Positions 9,638 to 19,073 of a stretch of DNA of 64,000 nt are shown here, piece by piece. The notes beneath the pieces were generated by a model. The model worked only from the letters and a program-made list of their open reading frames with translations. It was not told where the DNA came from and ran no database searches. Every line of letters starts with the position of its first letter. Position 1 is the stretch's first letter. The stretch is taken from contig NZ_AQXT01000002.1 of assembly GCF_000376805.1 (NCBI RefSeq), forward strand, positions 992,001-1,056,000. Direction: 5' to 3'. The position numbers were made by a program, and so were the translations under genes. This stretch comes from Henriciella marina DSM 19595. GTDB lineage: Bacteria > Pseudomonadota > Alphaproteobacteria > Caulobacterales > Hyphomonadaceae.

Positions 9638-10645
9638 TTACGTCTCACCCTGTTCGAAGTCGAACTGTTCGGTATCAACGGTGGCCTGCATCATGCGGGC
9701 GTAACGCGGGCCGACCGCCGCTTCTGGCGTAAAATGTGCGTCCAGCCGCTCCACGAGGGCACTGGATAGCTCAATCTTTCCGGCCTCGATGTCGTCCTTC
9801 AGATGGGACATGCTCGTCGTGCCCGGAATGGGGATCACATGATCGCCCTTGGCGAGCAGCCAGGCGAGCGCAAGTTGGGCAACGGTGCAGCCAGCCTCGT
9901 TCGCGATGTTGCGGGCGCCTTCGAGCAGTTTCAGATTACCTGGATAGTGCTCTTGCGAGAAGCGCGGAAAGAGGCGCCGCATGTCGCCTTCCTTCATATC
10001 CGTCGGATCGTAAGGGGGGTCAGCAAGAAAGCCGCGCCCGACAGGCGAGAAGGCGACGAAAGCAATATCGAGCTCGCGGCAGAGATCGAGCACCGCGATC
10101 TCAGGATTGCGCACCCAGAGCGAATACTCGGTCTGGAGCGCAGCGATCGGGTGAACCGCCTGCGCGCGCTTGATGAGCCCAGCGCCCATCTCGCTGAGGC
10201 CGATAAAGCGGATCTTGCCCGCATCCACCAGATCAGACAGCGCGCCGACAGAGTCTTCGATGGGCACGTTCGGGTCCGGCCGGTGCATGTAATAGAGATC
10301 GATGACGTCGGTGTTCAGCCGCTGGAGGCTGGCATCACACGCTGCCTTGATCGCCTCCGGACGGGCGTCCAGAACGCGCTTGCCGTCCTTGACCGCGAGA
10401 ACGCATTTGCTGGCGAGGAAATACTCGCTGCGCCGCTCACCGATGCTGCTGGCGATCAGCTTCTCATTCTCGCCGGCCCCATAAATGGTGGCGGTATCGA
10501 GAAAGTTGCAGCCCTGATCGAGCGCGCTGTTAAGCAGCTTGGCTGCCTCATCAGGGGGTGTCGGCGGGCCGTAGGCATGGCTGAGGTTCATGCAGCCGAG
10601 CCCGATGGGGTATACGTCTGCATCCCCGATCCTGCGTGTCGTCAT
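9638..10645 (-). CDS. Aldo/keto reductase
   Basis: A 335-residue NADPH-dependent (beta/alpha)8 oxidoreductase of the AKR superfamily, similar to AKR13/YajO-like enzymes. The catalytic tetrad can be seen as Asp/Tyr in DTATIYGAGENE (about 50-61), Lys in LASKCV (about 80) and His in YYMHRPDPN (about 120). The C-terminal PIPGTTSMSHLKDD is the cofactor-binding loop. It is followed closely by the DUF938 gene and preceded by an acyl-CoA ligase gene 15 bases away on the same strand, so all three may form one transcript. The substrate is unknown. Confidence 0.93.
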   Translation of the reverse strand: MTTRRIGDADVYPIGLGCMNLSHAYGPPTPPDEAAKLLNSALDQGCNFLDTATIYGAGENEKLIASSIGERRSEYFLASKCVLAVKDGKRVLDARPEAIKAACDASLQRLNTDVIDLYYMHRPDPNVPIEDSVGALSDLVDAGKIRFIGLSEMGAGLIKRAQAVHPIAALQTEYSLWVRNPEIAVLDLCRELDIAFVAFSPVGRGFLADPPYDPTDMKEGDMRRLFPRFSQEHYPGNLKLLEGARNIANEAGCTVAQLALAWLLAKGDHVIPIPGTTSMSHLKDDIEAGKIELSSALVERLDAHFTPEAAVGPRYARMMQATVDTEQFDFEQGET

Positions 10646-10660
10646 GGAAGGCTCCTTGTC

Positions 10661-12406
10661 CTAGCTGCGCGGCTTGAACTGCTCACGCAGGGCCGGTTTC
10701 AGGATTTTGCCATTGGCGTTGCGCGGCAGCGGCTCATCCTGGAAGCGGATTTCGACCGGCACCTTGAATGCAGCGATCTGGCTGGCGACGTGGGCGCGGA
10801 GCTCATCCTGCGTGACCGACTTGCCTGGCTTCAACTGGACGACAGCGCCAACTTCCTCACCGAGCACCTTGTGCGGGATGCCAACGACCGACGCGTCCAT
10901 GACCGCTGGATGATCGTAGAGGGCGTTCTCAACCTCGATACAGTAGATGTTCTCGCCGCCGCGGATCAGCATGTCCTTGGCGCGGTCAACGAGGAAGAGG
11001 AAGCCTTCTTCGTCGATACGGGCAAGGTCACCGGTGACGACCCAGCCATCCTTGAATGTCTCAGCCGTCGCGTCCGGCCGGTTCCAGTAGCCCTTGCAGT
11101 TTGACGGGCTCTTGCACCAGAGCTCACCGACCTCGCCAGCCGGGAGGATTTCGCCTTCCGGATTGACGATTTTCAGCTCAACCGCTTTTGGCGGCGCACC
11201 GGCGCTTTTCGGGCGGTGCACATAGTCCTCGCCAATATTGAGCGTCGCCGTCGCGCAGGTTTCGGTCATGCCCCAGCCATTGCCGGGCTGCGCCTCTGGA
11301 AAGCGCTTCTTGATTGTCGCGACGAGCTCTGGCGCTGATGGCGCGCCGCCATAGGAGACGGCGAGGATGGATGAGAGATCATACTTGTCGCGGTCGGGGT
11401 GTTCGAGGACCTGCCAGGCAATGGCAGGTACCCCGCCGATGGCAGAGATCTTCTCCGCCTCGATGATCGGAAGTGCCTTGCCGGCATCCCATTTGTACAT
11501 GCTGACAATCTTGTCCCCGCGCAGCAGCGTCGGGATGAGCACGGCGAACGACCCTGTCGCGTGGAAGAACGGAATGGACAGGAGCGTCGCGCGCTGCTCT
11601 TCCGGGTCCGGCTCTGGTGGTTGCTCGCCGCGGCGCAGGAACATCCGCGCCTGGCACGTCATGGAATTGAGGAAGTTCGAGATGACAGCGCGGTGCGTTG
11701 CGAGCGCGCCCTTCGGCTTGCCTGTGGTGCCCGACGTATACATGATTGTCGCATCGTCTTCGGGGCCAAGCTCGATGTCCGGCAGGCCCTTATTCTCAAG
11801 CGCGGCCCAGTCGCCCGGTTCGCCGATGAAGCTCTCGAAATTATGGACGCGCGGATTGTTGCGCTCTTCTTCGGTTTCGCGCGCGATGATGACGGCTTCG
11901 AGGTCAGCAAGTCCGCCAAGGTGCTCGCGGACGCGCTCATAGATTTGCGGGTCGACAATCGCGACCTTCACGCCGGAATTCTGCAGGCCGTATTCAAGCT
12001 CTTCGCCGGTCCACCAGGAATTCATCGGCGTTGCGATCGCGCCGATGCTGAGGGCCGCAAAGAAGGCCACCGACCATTGCGGATAGTTGCGCATGACGAT
12101 GGCGACCCGGTCGCCCTTCTGGACGCCGAATTCATCTTTCAGAACGTGGGCAAAGTGACTGACGGCGCGCCAGTGCGCAGCGAAAGTAACGCGCTCATTC
12201 TCAAAGACGAGGAATGTGCGGTCGCCATGTAGCTGGGAAGCCTCGACAAGGATGCGGAGCGTCGCCGGAGCTTCGGGATAATAGCGCATGTGAATGCCGT
12301 TGATCTCACCCTCGGCAACGGCGAGCGGGGTCCCTGGCTGAGCGAGCATCTCGTTGGCTTGCTCGATGGATAGTGCCGGCCATGCTGTTGCGTCATCTGC
12401 TGCCAT
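10661..12406 (-). CDS. AMP-dependent acyl-CoA synthetase
   Basis: A 581-residue member of the ANL superfamily that would activate a carboxylic acid as acyl-AMP and then acyl-CoA. Motifs present are the P-loop YTSGTTGKPKG, the A5 motif GWGMTET, the hinge GDLARIDEEGF with DRAKDMLIRGGENIY, and the catalytic lysine in NANGKILKP. AGGGAG precedes ATG 12406 at good distance, so that start is chosen over the GTG six codons upstream. It is probably a medium/long-chain or aromatic acyl-CoA ligase; the acid cannot be named. It fits with the CoA-transferase and hydratase genes elsewhere in the window. Confidence 0.92.
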   Translation of the reverse strand: MAADDATAWPALSIEQANEMLAQPGTPLAVAEGEINGIHMRYYPEAPATLRILVEASQLHGDRTFLVFENERVTFAAHWRAVSHFAHVLKDEFGVQKGDRVAIVMRNYPQWSVAFFAALSIGAIATPMNSWWTGEELEYGLQNSGVKVAIVDPQIYERVREHLGGLADLEAVIIARETEEERNNPRVHNFESFIGEPGDWAALENKGLPDIELGPEDDATIMYTSGTTGKPKGALATHRAVISNFLNSMTCQARMFLRRGEQPPEPDPEEQRATLLSIPFFHATGSFAVLIPTLLRGDKIVSMYKWDAGKALPIIEAEKISAIGGVPAIAWQVLEHPDRDKYDLSSILAVSYGGAPSAPELVATIKKRFPEAQPGNGWGMTETCATATLNIGEDYVHRPKSAGAPPKAVELKIVNPEGEILPAGEVGELWCKSPSNCKGYWNRPDATAETFKDGWVVTGDLARIDEEGFLFLVDRAKDMLIRGGENIYCIEVENALYDHPAVMDASVVGIPHKVLGEEVGAVVQLKPGKSVTQDELRAHVASQIAAFKVPVEIRFQDEPLPRNANGKILKPALREQFKPRS

Positions 12407-12500
12407 GACGTTTCTCCCTGTCACATATTAGGTTTTTCGCACTCAATCATGAGCGCAACACTCTTGAAAGAGTGTGGTTTAACGAAAAGCGCGTTTCTGC

Positions 12501-13136
12501 CTAACCGGCGACGTTGCAGAAGCGAACCTGCCGCTGGGTGCCGTCTGGTTCAACAAGCGAATAGGTCGGCCCGGACAGGTCTTCCGCGCTACAGAGATAG
12601 CCGATCTGGAACATGTCGAGGACATACTCATTGCCGGGCTGAAGGGCGCTTGCCATCATGATGTCGCCTGCTTCTTCATGGCGGCCAAGCTCAAACAGAA
12701 TCTCGAACCGCTCCATCGGGCTGAGACCGCTTTCTTCAAGACGCACGACCATGGCGTTGCGTTCGGTTTCGGCGTTCGCGAGAAGCGCTGCAGCATCAGC
12801 AGCGACTTCGCTGCCTGGATGGCTGGCGGCGATTTCCTCAGCGTCGTCAATGGCCCCTTCGAGATCATTTCCGACACCATAGCGAAGCATTGCGCGCGAA
12901 TAGAGTATCTCAGCCTTTTGCGCATCTGTGAGCGCTGGATCGCCAAGAAGCTGGGTCAGGCGATCGATGGCGGTCTGTTCATTGCCAGCCCGCTCCAGGG
13001 CAGAAACGGTCCCCATCGCAAGCTCATAATTATTCTGTTCTGCGGTCGCTCTGCTCGCGCTGGTCCCGGATCCTCCGGTCGACGTGCAGGCACCAATCAG
13101 GCCAAGGCCCGCGAGGCTGATAATCAGGTTGCGCAT
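12501..13136 (-). CDS. Lipoprotein with helical repeats (paralogue 1)
   Basis: A 211-residue putative lipoprotein: the signal MRNLIISLAGLGLIGAC ends in a lipobox with Cys17 as the lipidation site. The body is a set of amphipathic helices of TPR-like character (ALTDAQKAEILYSRAM; GAIDDAEEIAASHPG), and the C terminus carries a GYLC...RFC cysteine pair likely to form a disulfide. GGGAG lies before the ATG. The gene immediately upstream on the same strand encodes a similar lipoprotein with the same layout, so this is a tandem duplication. Function is unknown; a periplasmic scaffold or protein-protein contact role is possible. Confidence 0.75.
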   Translation of the reverse strand: MRNLIISLAGLGLIGACTSTGGSGTSASRATAEQNNYELAMGTVSALERAGNEQTAIDRLTQLLGDPALTDAQKAEILYSRAMLRYGVGNDLEGAIDDAEEIAASHPGSEVAADAAALLANAETERNAMVVRLEESGLSPMERFEILFELGRHEEAGDIMMASALQPGNEYVLDMFQIGYLCSAEDLSGPTYSLVEPDGTQRQVRFCNVAG

Positions 13137-13217
13137 AACGGGGACTCCGGGAGAGCTGCTAGGGATACGAGGTTCGAATCCAGATCTAGCAGACCCTGCG
13201 CGGAAAACGGAATCGAA

Positions 13218-13859
13218 TTACGAAGTTTCCGTGGTCGTGCACCAGTCGAGATCGGAGAGATGACTGATATTCTCTCCATAGTTCCATTCGCCGCGACCGG
13301 CTGAAGAGCTGCGGCAGAGATAACCGCCCGCCTCAAGCAGGCCCGCATCGAACGGGTCGGGGGCAAGACCTGATTTGCGGAACCGTTCAGCGGCCTCCGC
13401 AACGGCCGAGGTCGCGACTTTGTCGTCGAACCATTCCGGCAGGGTCTGAAGACCGTTCAGGCGGCCTCGCGCTGCGTTCAGCTTTGCCTCTGCGATGCGT
13501 ATAAGGGGGGCCGTATCAGGTATGCTCGCGGCCACCGGAGCCGCGTCGCCATCGGCTGGCGTGGCATTGATCGAACTCGCCGCACGCAAATCCTGAATTG
13601 CATCAGGAAGCTCAATAGCGCTTTCCGTGCGGATGCGTCCGCGCTCATATTGTACCCGTGCGCGCTGCGCCGGAGACAGAGTTTGAGTATTGAGGATCTG
13701 CGTCAGTTTCTGGACCGACGCATAAGGGTGCCAGGCGGAATTCGCGTCGGAGACGGCAGACTGAAACGAGGCCGGGTCCATATTCACCTGTTCAGGCACG
13801 GTTTCGCAGGCCGTCAGCAGGGCAGCAGCGCCAATCGCGGCAATCAGTAATGATCTCAT
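13218..13859 (-). CDS. Lipoprotein with helical repeats (paralogue 2)
   Basis: A 213-residue putative lipoprotein with signal MRSLLIAAIGAAALLTAC (Cys18 lipidated). It resembles the downstream neighbour in order of elements: a helical segment LSPAQRARVQYERGRI, an acidic helix DAIQDLRAASS, then KSGLAPDP, and a C-terminal GYLC...DWC cysteine pair. A GAGGAAG ribosome site favours ATG 13859 over ATG 13871 and a longer open frame to 13904. I infer duplication and divergence from a common ancestor with the gene at 12501-13136. No known family is recognised. Confidence 0.75.
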   Translation of the reverse strand: MRSLLIAAIGAAALLTACETVPEQVNMDPASFQSAVSDANSAWHPYASVQKLTQILNTQTLSPAQRARVQYERGRIRTESAIELPDAIQDLRAASSINATPADGDAAPVAASIPDTAPLIRIAEAKLNAARGRLNGLQTLPEWFDDKVATSAVAEAAERFRKSGLAPDPFDAGLLEAGGYLCRSSSAGRGEWNYGENISHLSDLDWCTTTETS

Positions 13860-13955
13860 TGTCTTCCTCATGAACAGAAGGGTCGGTGAAAGCCTAACCC
13901 GCACCGAATGCTACGCGATACGCACTTACAGAAAACTTAGGCAAACTTGTGTCGG

Positions 13956-15878
13956 TCAGGCGCGCGCAAGGCGGTCGATTTCGCGCATGTCACCACGCCC
14001 CAGCGCATCGATTGCGCGGGATGCGATGCTGCGCGCATCAAGGCCGGCTGCGGCGTACATGAGGTCAGGCTTGTCCTGATCCTGAAATGTGTCTGGCAGG
14101 TGGAGCGTACGAACCTTGAGGCCGCGGTCGAAAGCATTCGTTTCAGCAAGATGTTGAAGCACGAAAGATCCAAACCCGCCGCGCGCGCCCTCTTCCACGG
14201 TCAGCAACACCTCATGATCGCGCGCAAGCCGATTGACGAGGTCTTCGTCCAGAGGCTTGGCGAACCGCGCGTCGGCGACGGTGCAGGAAAGACCCTGAGC
14301 GGCAAGCATCTCCGCGGCCTTCATAGCCTCCTGCAGGCGTGCACCGTAGGAAAGGATGGCGATGGTGGAGCCCTCGCGCATGACCCGGCCCTTGCCGATC
14401 TCCAGCGCGGTCGGTGTCTTCGGGAGTTCGAGACCAATGCCTGATCCGCGCGGATAGCGGAACGCGCTCGGACGGTCATCAATCTCGACAGCTGTGCGCA
14501 CCATGTTCACCAGCTCTGCCTCATCGGCAGCGGCCATGCAGACAAAGCCCGGCAAAGCGCCGAGATAGCCAATGTCAAAACTACCGGCATGGGTCGGGCC
14601 GTCTGCGCCAACGAGACCTGCACGATCGATCGCGAAACGGACAGGCAGGCGCTGGATCGCGACATCGTGGACGACCTGATCGTAGCCGCGCTGAAGGAAG
14701 GTCGAATAGATCGCCGCGAAAGGCTTCATGCCGTCGGCGGCCATACCGGCAGCGAACGTCACCGCATGCTGTTCGGCGATGCCGACATCGAACATGCGCT
14801 CAGGAAATTCCTGTTCAAAGAGGTCCATGCCTGTGCCACCCGGCATGGCCGCAGTGATGCCGACGATACGCTCATCATTGCGCGCCTCTTCGATCAGCGC
14901 CTTGGCAAAAACCTTGGTGAAGGCTGGCGGGCCAGCAGCGGATTTTTGCTGTTCACCTGTGACGACGTTGAACTTGGCAACGCCGTGATACTTGTCGGCG
15001 GAGTTTTCCGCAGGATCGTAGCCCTTGCCCTTCTGCGTCACGACATGGAGCAGGACGGGGCCGGTCTGCATGGCCTTGCAGTTCTCGAGCACTGGCAGAA
15101 GGACTTCGAGGTCATGGCCATCGATCGGGCCGACATAATAGAAGCCCAGCTCCTCGAACAGCGTGCCACCCATGGCGAACCCGCGAAGGTATTCTTCAGC
15201 CTTGCGGGCCTGGCTTTCGAGGCCGATGGGCTTGGCGATGGATTTGGCGAATTTGCGCAGGCCCCGATAGGAGCGCGAGGACACCAGTTTGGAAAGATAA
15301 TGGCTCATCGCGCCAACCGGCGGGGCGATGGACATGTCGTTGTCGTTCAGGATGACCAGCATATTGCTGAGGTCGGACCCGGCATTGTTCATCGCCTCAT
15401 AGGCCATGCCGGCGGACATGGCGCCGTCACCGATGACGCAGACGACCTTGTTGTCTTTCTGCATGAGGTCCCGCGCCTTGGCGAAACCGAGGCCCGCGGA
15501 GATCGAGGTTGAGGCATGGGCAGCGCCAAACGGATCGTACTCGCTTTCGTCGCGCTTGGTGAAACCGGAAAGCCCCCCGCCCTGGCGCAGCGTGCGAATG
15601 CGGTCCTTGCGGCCTGTCAGGATCTTGTGGGGATAGCACTGGTGGCCGACGTCGAAGATCAGCTTGTCGTCTGGTGTATCGAAAACCGCATGAATGGCGA
15701 CAGTCAGTTCGACGACGCCGAGACCTGCCCCGAGATGGCCGCCGGTAACCGAAACGGCGTCGATAACTTCCGTGCGGACTTCATCCGCAATCTGCCTCAA
15801 TTCCTCGCGTGAATGCGATTTCAGATCAGCAGGCGAATTGATCGCATCAAGAAGTCGTGTCTTCGCTGGCAAAGTCAT
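13956..15878 (-). CDS. dxs: 1-deoxy-D-xylulose-5-phosphate synthase
   Basis: Dxs (640 aa) condenses pyruvate and glyceraldehyde 3-phosphate in the first step of the MEP isoprenoid pathway, using thiamine diphosphate. The N-terminal [14 protein letters not shown], the ThDP/Mg motif [18 protein letters not shown], the pyrimidine-domain block [15 protein letters not shown] with its catalytic glutamate region, and the C-terminal transketolase domain are all present. AAAGGA before ATG 15878 makes this the preferred start. It is the last gene of an xseB-ispA-dxs cluster, the usual order in many proteobacteria, giving precursors for quinones and polyprenyl carriers. Confidence 0.97.
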   Translation of the reverse strand: MTLPAKTRLLDAINSPADLKSHSREELRQIADEVRTEVIDAVSVTGGHLGAGLGVVELTVAIHAVFDTPDDKLIFDVGHQCYPHKILTGRKDRIRTLRQGGGLSGFTKRDESEYDPFGAAHASTSISAGLGFAKARDLMQKDNKVVCVIGDGAMSAGMAYEAMNNAGSDLSNMLVILNDNDMSIAPPVGAMSHYLSKLVSSRSYRGLRKFAKSIAKPIGLESQARKAEEYLRGFAMGGTLFEELGFYYVGPIDGHDLEVLLPVLENCKAMQTGPVLLHVVTQKGKGYDPAENSADKYHGVAKFNVVTGEQQKSAAGPPAFTKVFAKALIEEARNDERIVGITAAMPGGTGMDLFEQEFPERMFDVGIAEQHAVTFAAGMAADGMKPFAAIYSTFLQRGYDQVVHDVAIQRLPVRFAIDRAGLVGADGPTHAGSFDIGYLGALPGFVCMAAADEAELVNMVRTAVEIDDRPSAFRYPRGSGIGLELPKTPTALEIGKGRVMREGSTIAILSYGARLQEAMKAAEMLAAQGLSCTVADARFAKPLDEDLVNRLARDHEVLLTVEEGARGGFGSFVLQHLAETNAFDRGLKVRTLHLPDTFQDQDKPDLMYAAAGLDARSIASRAIDALGRGDMREIDRLARA

Positions 15879-15926
15879 TCTGCCGGTCCTTTCTGCGGAC
15901 ATCTTTTCTCAGGGTCGGTATAAACC

Positions 15927-16811
15927 CTAACGTGTCCTATCAAGAACATAATCAACCGATTGCAGCAGGATATTGGCGCGTTCGTGAAAAAAATCGAGAT
16001 GCTGCCGGGCCTGAGCTGCAAGAAGCTGGATGCGTTCCCGCGCCCCTTCTATGCCAAGAATGGTTACGAAATTCGCTTTTCCAGCATTGGCATCGCTGCG
16101 TAGCGTTTTTCCGACGACCGTCTGATCGCCTGTCGCATCGAGGAGATCGTCAGCGATCTGGTAGGCAAGGCCCAGGTCCTGCGCAAATCCTGCGAGCGCG
16201 TGGCGGGCATTATTGCTTGCACCGCCTATGATGGCCCCCGCTTCGACCGAGTACGAGATGAGCGCGCCGGTTTTCAGCCGTTGCATGCGGGTAATCGTGT
16301 TGAGATCGCGCGGGCTTACTTCCTGAAGCATATCGATCATCTGTCCGCCGACCATTCCATTGGCGCCGGATGCGTCTGCAAGTCGCTCGATCAGGCGGAG
16401 CCGGACTGCAGGATCTCGATGGGTCTCGTCGCTGGCGAGGATCTTGAAGGCAAGTGTGAGGAGCGCGTCCCCGGCCAGCACCGCCGTGGCTTCATTGAAA
16501 GCCTTGTGAACCGTTGGCTGGCCCCGGCGAAGATCATCGTCATCCATGCATGGCAGGTCGTCATGAACGAGCGAATAGGTGTGCACACATTCGAGTGCCG
16601 CTGCTGTGCGAAGCAGTGCTTTCTGATCGGCATCGAACAGCTGGCCGGTCTCGATGACGTAGAAAGGCCGCATCCGCTTGCCATTGGCGAGCGCGGCGTG
16701 TCGCATGGCGCGCATGAGGTCCGCCTCAGGACCCTGCGCCGGCGGAATGAGTTGATCCAGCGCGACCGTTACCTTGTCTGCGACCTCGGTCAGACGCGTC
16801 TCAAACTCCAT
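15927..16811 (-). CDS. ispA: Farnesyl/geranyl diphosphate synthase
   Basis: A 294-residue trans-prenyltransferase that elongates DMAPP with IPP to farnesyl (or geranylgeranyl) diphosphate. The first aspartate-rich motif is LVHDDLPCMDDDDLRRG (around 80-97) and the second is DDLLDATGD near 217. The KRMRP segment near 46 binds the diphosphate. It sits between xseB (10 bases upstream) and dxs (48 bases downstream) on the same strand, so it is part of the isoprenoid operon. Chain length cannot be assigned with certainty from the sequence alone. Confidence 0.95.
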   Translation of the reverse strand: MEFETRLTEVADKVTVALDQLIPPAQGPEADLMRAMRHAALANGKRMRPFYVIETGQLFDADQKALLRTAAALECVHTYSLVHDDLPCMDDDDLRRGQPTVHKAFNEATAVLAGDALLTLAFKILASDETHRDPAVRLRLIERLADASGANGMVGGQMIDMLQEVSPRDLNTITRMQRLKTGALISYSVEAGAIIGGASNNARHALAGFAQDLGLAYQIADDLLDATGDQTVVGKTLRSDANAGKANFVTILGIEGARERIQLLAAQARQHLDFFHERANILLQSVDYVLDRTR

Positions 16812-16821
16812 GGCAGGATCC

Positions 16822-17070
16822 TTACTCGAAGCTGGCGCTCTCGGTTGCAGGTTTGCCGTCCGGGCCCTGGACGATCTGCTCGATCTTGAGTTCAGCCGCT
16901 TTCAGGCGCGCTTCGCAATGCGATTTGAGCTTCGCCCCACGCTCATAGATTTCGATGGACTTTTCAAGCTCGACCTCGCCGCCCTCAAGCCGGCGGACAA
17001 TGTCCTCCAGCTCCTTGAGCGACTGCTCAAAGCTCATTTTCTCAATATCCTGGGCTGTCTGATCGACCAT
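16822..17070 (-). CDS. xseB: Exodeoxyribonuclease VII small subunit
   Basis: The 82-residue XseB subunit of exonuclease VII, which with XseA degrades single-stranded DNA. The signature FEQSLKELEDIVRRLEGGEV followed by ELEKSIEIYERGAKL is diagnostic of the family and forms a helical hairpin. xseA is not in this window. As in many proteobacteria, xseB is the first gene of the cluster with ispA and dxs. Confidence 0.97.
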   Translation of the reverse strand: MVDQTAQDIEKMSFEQSLKELEDIVRRLEGGEVELEKSIEIYERGAKLKSHCEARLKAAELKIEQIVQGPDGKPATESASFE

Positions 17071-17141
17071 CAGAGTTGCTCCGCGTCAGAGGTAAAGTGG
17101 GTACCCTAAGCAGCTCACCGCTGCATCACAATGGGCCGTTT

Positions 17142-17750
17142 TCAAGATTTCCCGCGATATTCATAAATGCGGTAGCTCCAGTACTTGTCGCCCCCATCAC
17201 GCACGCAGACCCAGCCAATCCGCGCCATGGCAGGGCGTAGCATCCGGTTGAACCAGCCATGTGCGGCCAGGTAGACTTTGCCATCTGCTGAGGCCTCATG
17301 AAGATGCTGTGCAGCTTGCTGCGCACGTTCGCGTGCCTGCCGGTTGCTCTCGCCATCAAGGCTATGGCCATAGAGCCAGACGGTCCGCGCAATGACATTC
17401 CAGGTCTTCGGCAGGTATTTGCGGTTGCGAAACCGCGGCGGCGGCAGCGGCGCTTCGACAAAGACAGGATAGGTGTCCGGCTCCTTGCCGGTGGCTAGGC
17501 GGGCGGTCTCAATGGCACGCGGCGCTGTCGAGCTGAGCACGATGTCGGCGTCGGCGACCGCAGCTTTGAGGTTTTCAGGCACGGGCTGGTCTGGCGCGAG
17601 GCTGCCTGCCTCATAGCGGTCCCACCAGTCGCGGTATTCTTTCCAGTCGAGCCGCGGCCCTGCCGCCCTGTCGAGCGCGGGGCGTCCATGACGCGAGACT
17701 ACAATCGGGCCGCGCACCGATTTTCCCGTTTCGGGTTTGCCGGTCTGCAT
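17142..17750 (-). CDS. Histidine phosphatase family protein
   Basis: A 202-residue member of the phosphoglycerate-mutase-like/histidine phosphatase superfamily. The phosphohistidine motif RHG is in VVSRHGRPAL (about 18-27); the second arginine is in SSTAPRAIETA, the catalytic acid in the GHSLDGESN region, and the second histidine in AAHGWFNRML (about 163-172). These are the residues needed for phosphatase activity; the substrate is unknown. It stands alone on the minus strand between xseB and a GNAT-family gene. Confidence 0.85.
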   Translation of the reverse strand: MQTGKPETGKSVRGPIVVSRHGRPALDRAAGPRLDWKEYRDWWDRYEAGSLAPDQPVPENLKAAVADADIVLSSTAPRAIETARLATGKEPDTYPVFVEAPLPPPRFRNRKYLPKTWNVIARTVWLYGHSLDGESNRQARERAQQAAQHLHEASADGKVYLAAHGWFNRMLRPAMARIGWVCVRDGGDKYWSYRIYEYRGKS

Positions 17751-17826
17751 TGATCTTCCGCCCTAGCAACTTCGAGCACGCACAAGCCTTTCACGACTCG
17801 CGGCGCTCCCTCAACCGCTGAAGCGC

Positions 17827-18999
17827 TTAGCTGGACGCGTCGCTATCGGCAAGCTCCAGTGCTGCTGCCGCCTTCCGGAAGGATTTCCCGATACCGACCA
17901 ATCGGCCCATCGGTCTGATCTCGCTGATGCAGACCTGGTCGAGCCTTCGCCTGGACGACTTCATGACGTCGGCCAAGCGGGTATTCAAGTTTTGCTCGCC
18001 CGTGCGCCATGCCTGCCCCAGCAGGCGATCTGGCCGCATGGCGAACGGCTTGCTGCGTACCACACCAGACCCGATCGGGAGCTGGAAGTTCGAATAATGC
18101 CGCTTGTAATGATCGAGCCCGGGACCGGCATCATAGACCTTCGCGCCGTCCCTGCCGGCCATGGCTTCCAGCATGAATTGCACAACGAAATTGCCAGGCG
18201 AGTACTGATTGAACTCAGCCTCATAGGCTGTGATCCAGCCGTGAAAGACCTTGTCAGACAGCAGAACGAGTTCGCTTGCGGCGTGCTTGCCATCAAGGTG
18301 AAGACTGACGAGCCGCAAGCGGAATCTGTCGCTTTTCTGGTGGCGAAGCCCATCAAGAAGCTGGTGCGCCCATTCGGAAGCCAGCACATCGTGGCGGCCG
18401 GTCCGGTGGAATTGCTCCCGTTTCAGGTGGATCAGCCTGCTGAACGTGTCGTCGCTCGGGTCATCGAAGCAGAATTCGACTTCGGAAAAATCGCGCTCCA
18501 TATTGCGAGCGAGCCTGCGCATTTTCTTGAAATGTTTCGGCCAGCGGCTCCCCTGATTCTCCAGGAAGGTGTCCCACCCGGCGCTCACATCTGACATGTT
18601 CGCACCCGCCATGGTCAGCCGGGTCAGGCTTTCGGCATCCTGGGGCAACCAGCCAAAGCTGGACATCCCGAGGAGGCCGAGGCCGCGCAGGAAATCGCAG
18701 GCGGCCAGATCTGTGTCGCCTGAAAGCACCGGCCCGTGCCAGTCCGAGAAGGGCCCGCCGATCGGACGCGCCCAGGCCCCCGGCCGTCGATGGAGCGGCC
18801 AGGCCCCGACAAGCGCGTCCCCCTGAAACGCCAGTCCAAGACGTGCATCGGGGCGCACCCCGGCAACGAGCCTTGCATATTCCGGATCAAAGAAGGGGTC
18901 GTCGTAGATCGCTCTCGCATCACGCAACGCATGGAATTCGGCCCAGATATCTTCTGGAACGTTTTCAATGCGAAGGAGGCGAAATTTCAACTTTTCCAT
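17827..18999 (-). CDS. CelD/BcsL-family GNAT acetyltransferase
   Basis: A 390-residue protein of the FemAB/CelD (BcsL) branch of the GNAT fold, a group annotated as acetyltransferases involved in cellulose or capsule synthesis. Features are the N-terminal domain with YDDPFFDPEYARLV, the helical middle with KHFKKMRRLARNMER, and the C-terminal domain with ASELVLLSDKVFHGWITAYE followed by SPGNFVVQFMLEAM and YDAGPGLDHYKRHY. No cellulose synthase genes are nearby, so it probably modifies another surface polymer or lipid. It lies 75 bases downstream of lepB on the same strand. Confidence 0.8.
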   Translation of the reverse strand: MEKLKFRLLRIENVPEDIWAEFHALRDARAIYDDPFFDPEYARLVAGVRPDARLGLAFQGDALVGAWPLHRRPGAWARPIGGPFSDWHGPVLSGDTDLAACDFLRGLGLLGMSSFGWLPQDAESLTRLTMAGANMSDVSAGWDTFLENQGSRWPKHFKKMRRLARNMERDFSEVEFCFDDPSDDTFSRLIHLKREQFHRTGRHDVLASEWAHQLLDGLRHQKSDRFRLRLVSLHLDGKHAASELVLLSDKVFHGWITAYEAEFNQYSPGNFVVQFMLEAMAGRDGAKVYDAGPGLDHYKRHYSNFQLPIGSGVVRSKPFAMRPDRLLGQAWRTGEQNLNTRLADVMKSSRRRLDQVCISEIRPMGRLVGIGKSFRKAAAALELADSDASS

Positions 19000-19073
19000 C
19001 CCAGTCTCTTACGCAGGACTGGATTAGGATTTTGCAAATATCACGTCAGAATTCGCGCCTCTGGGGAAAGGGT

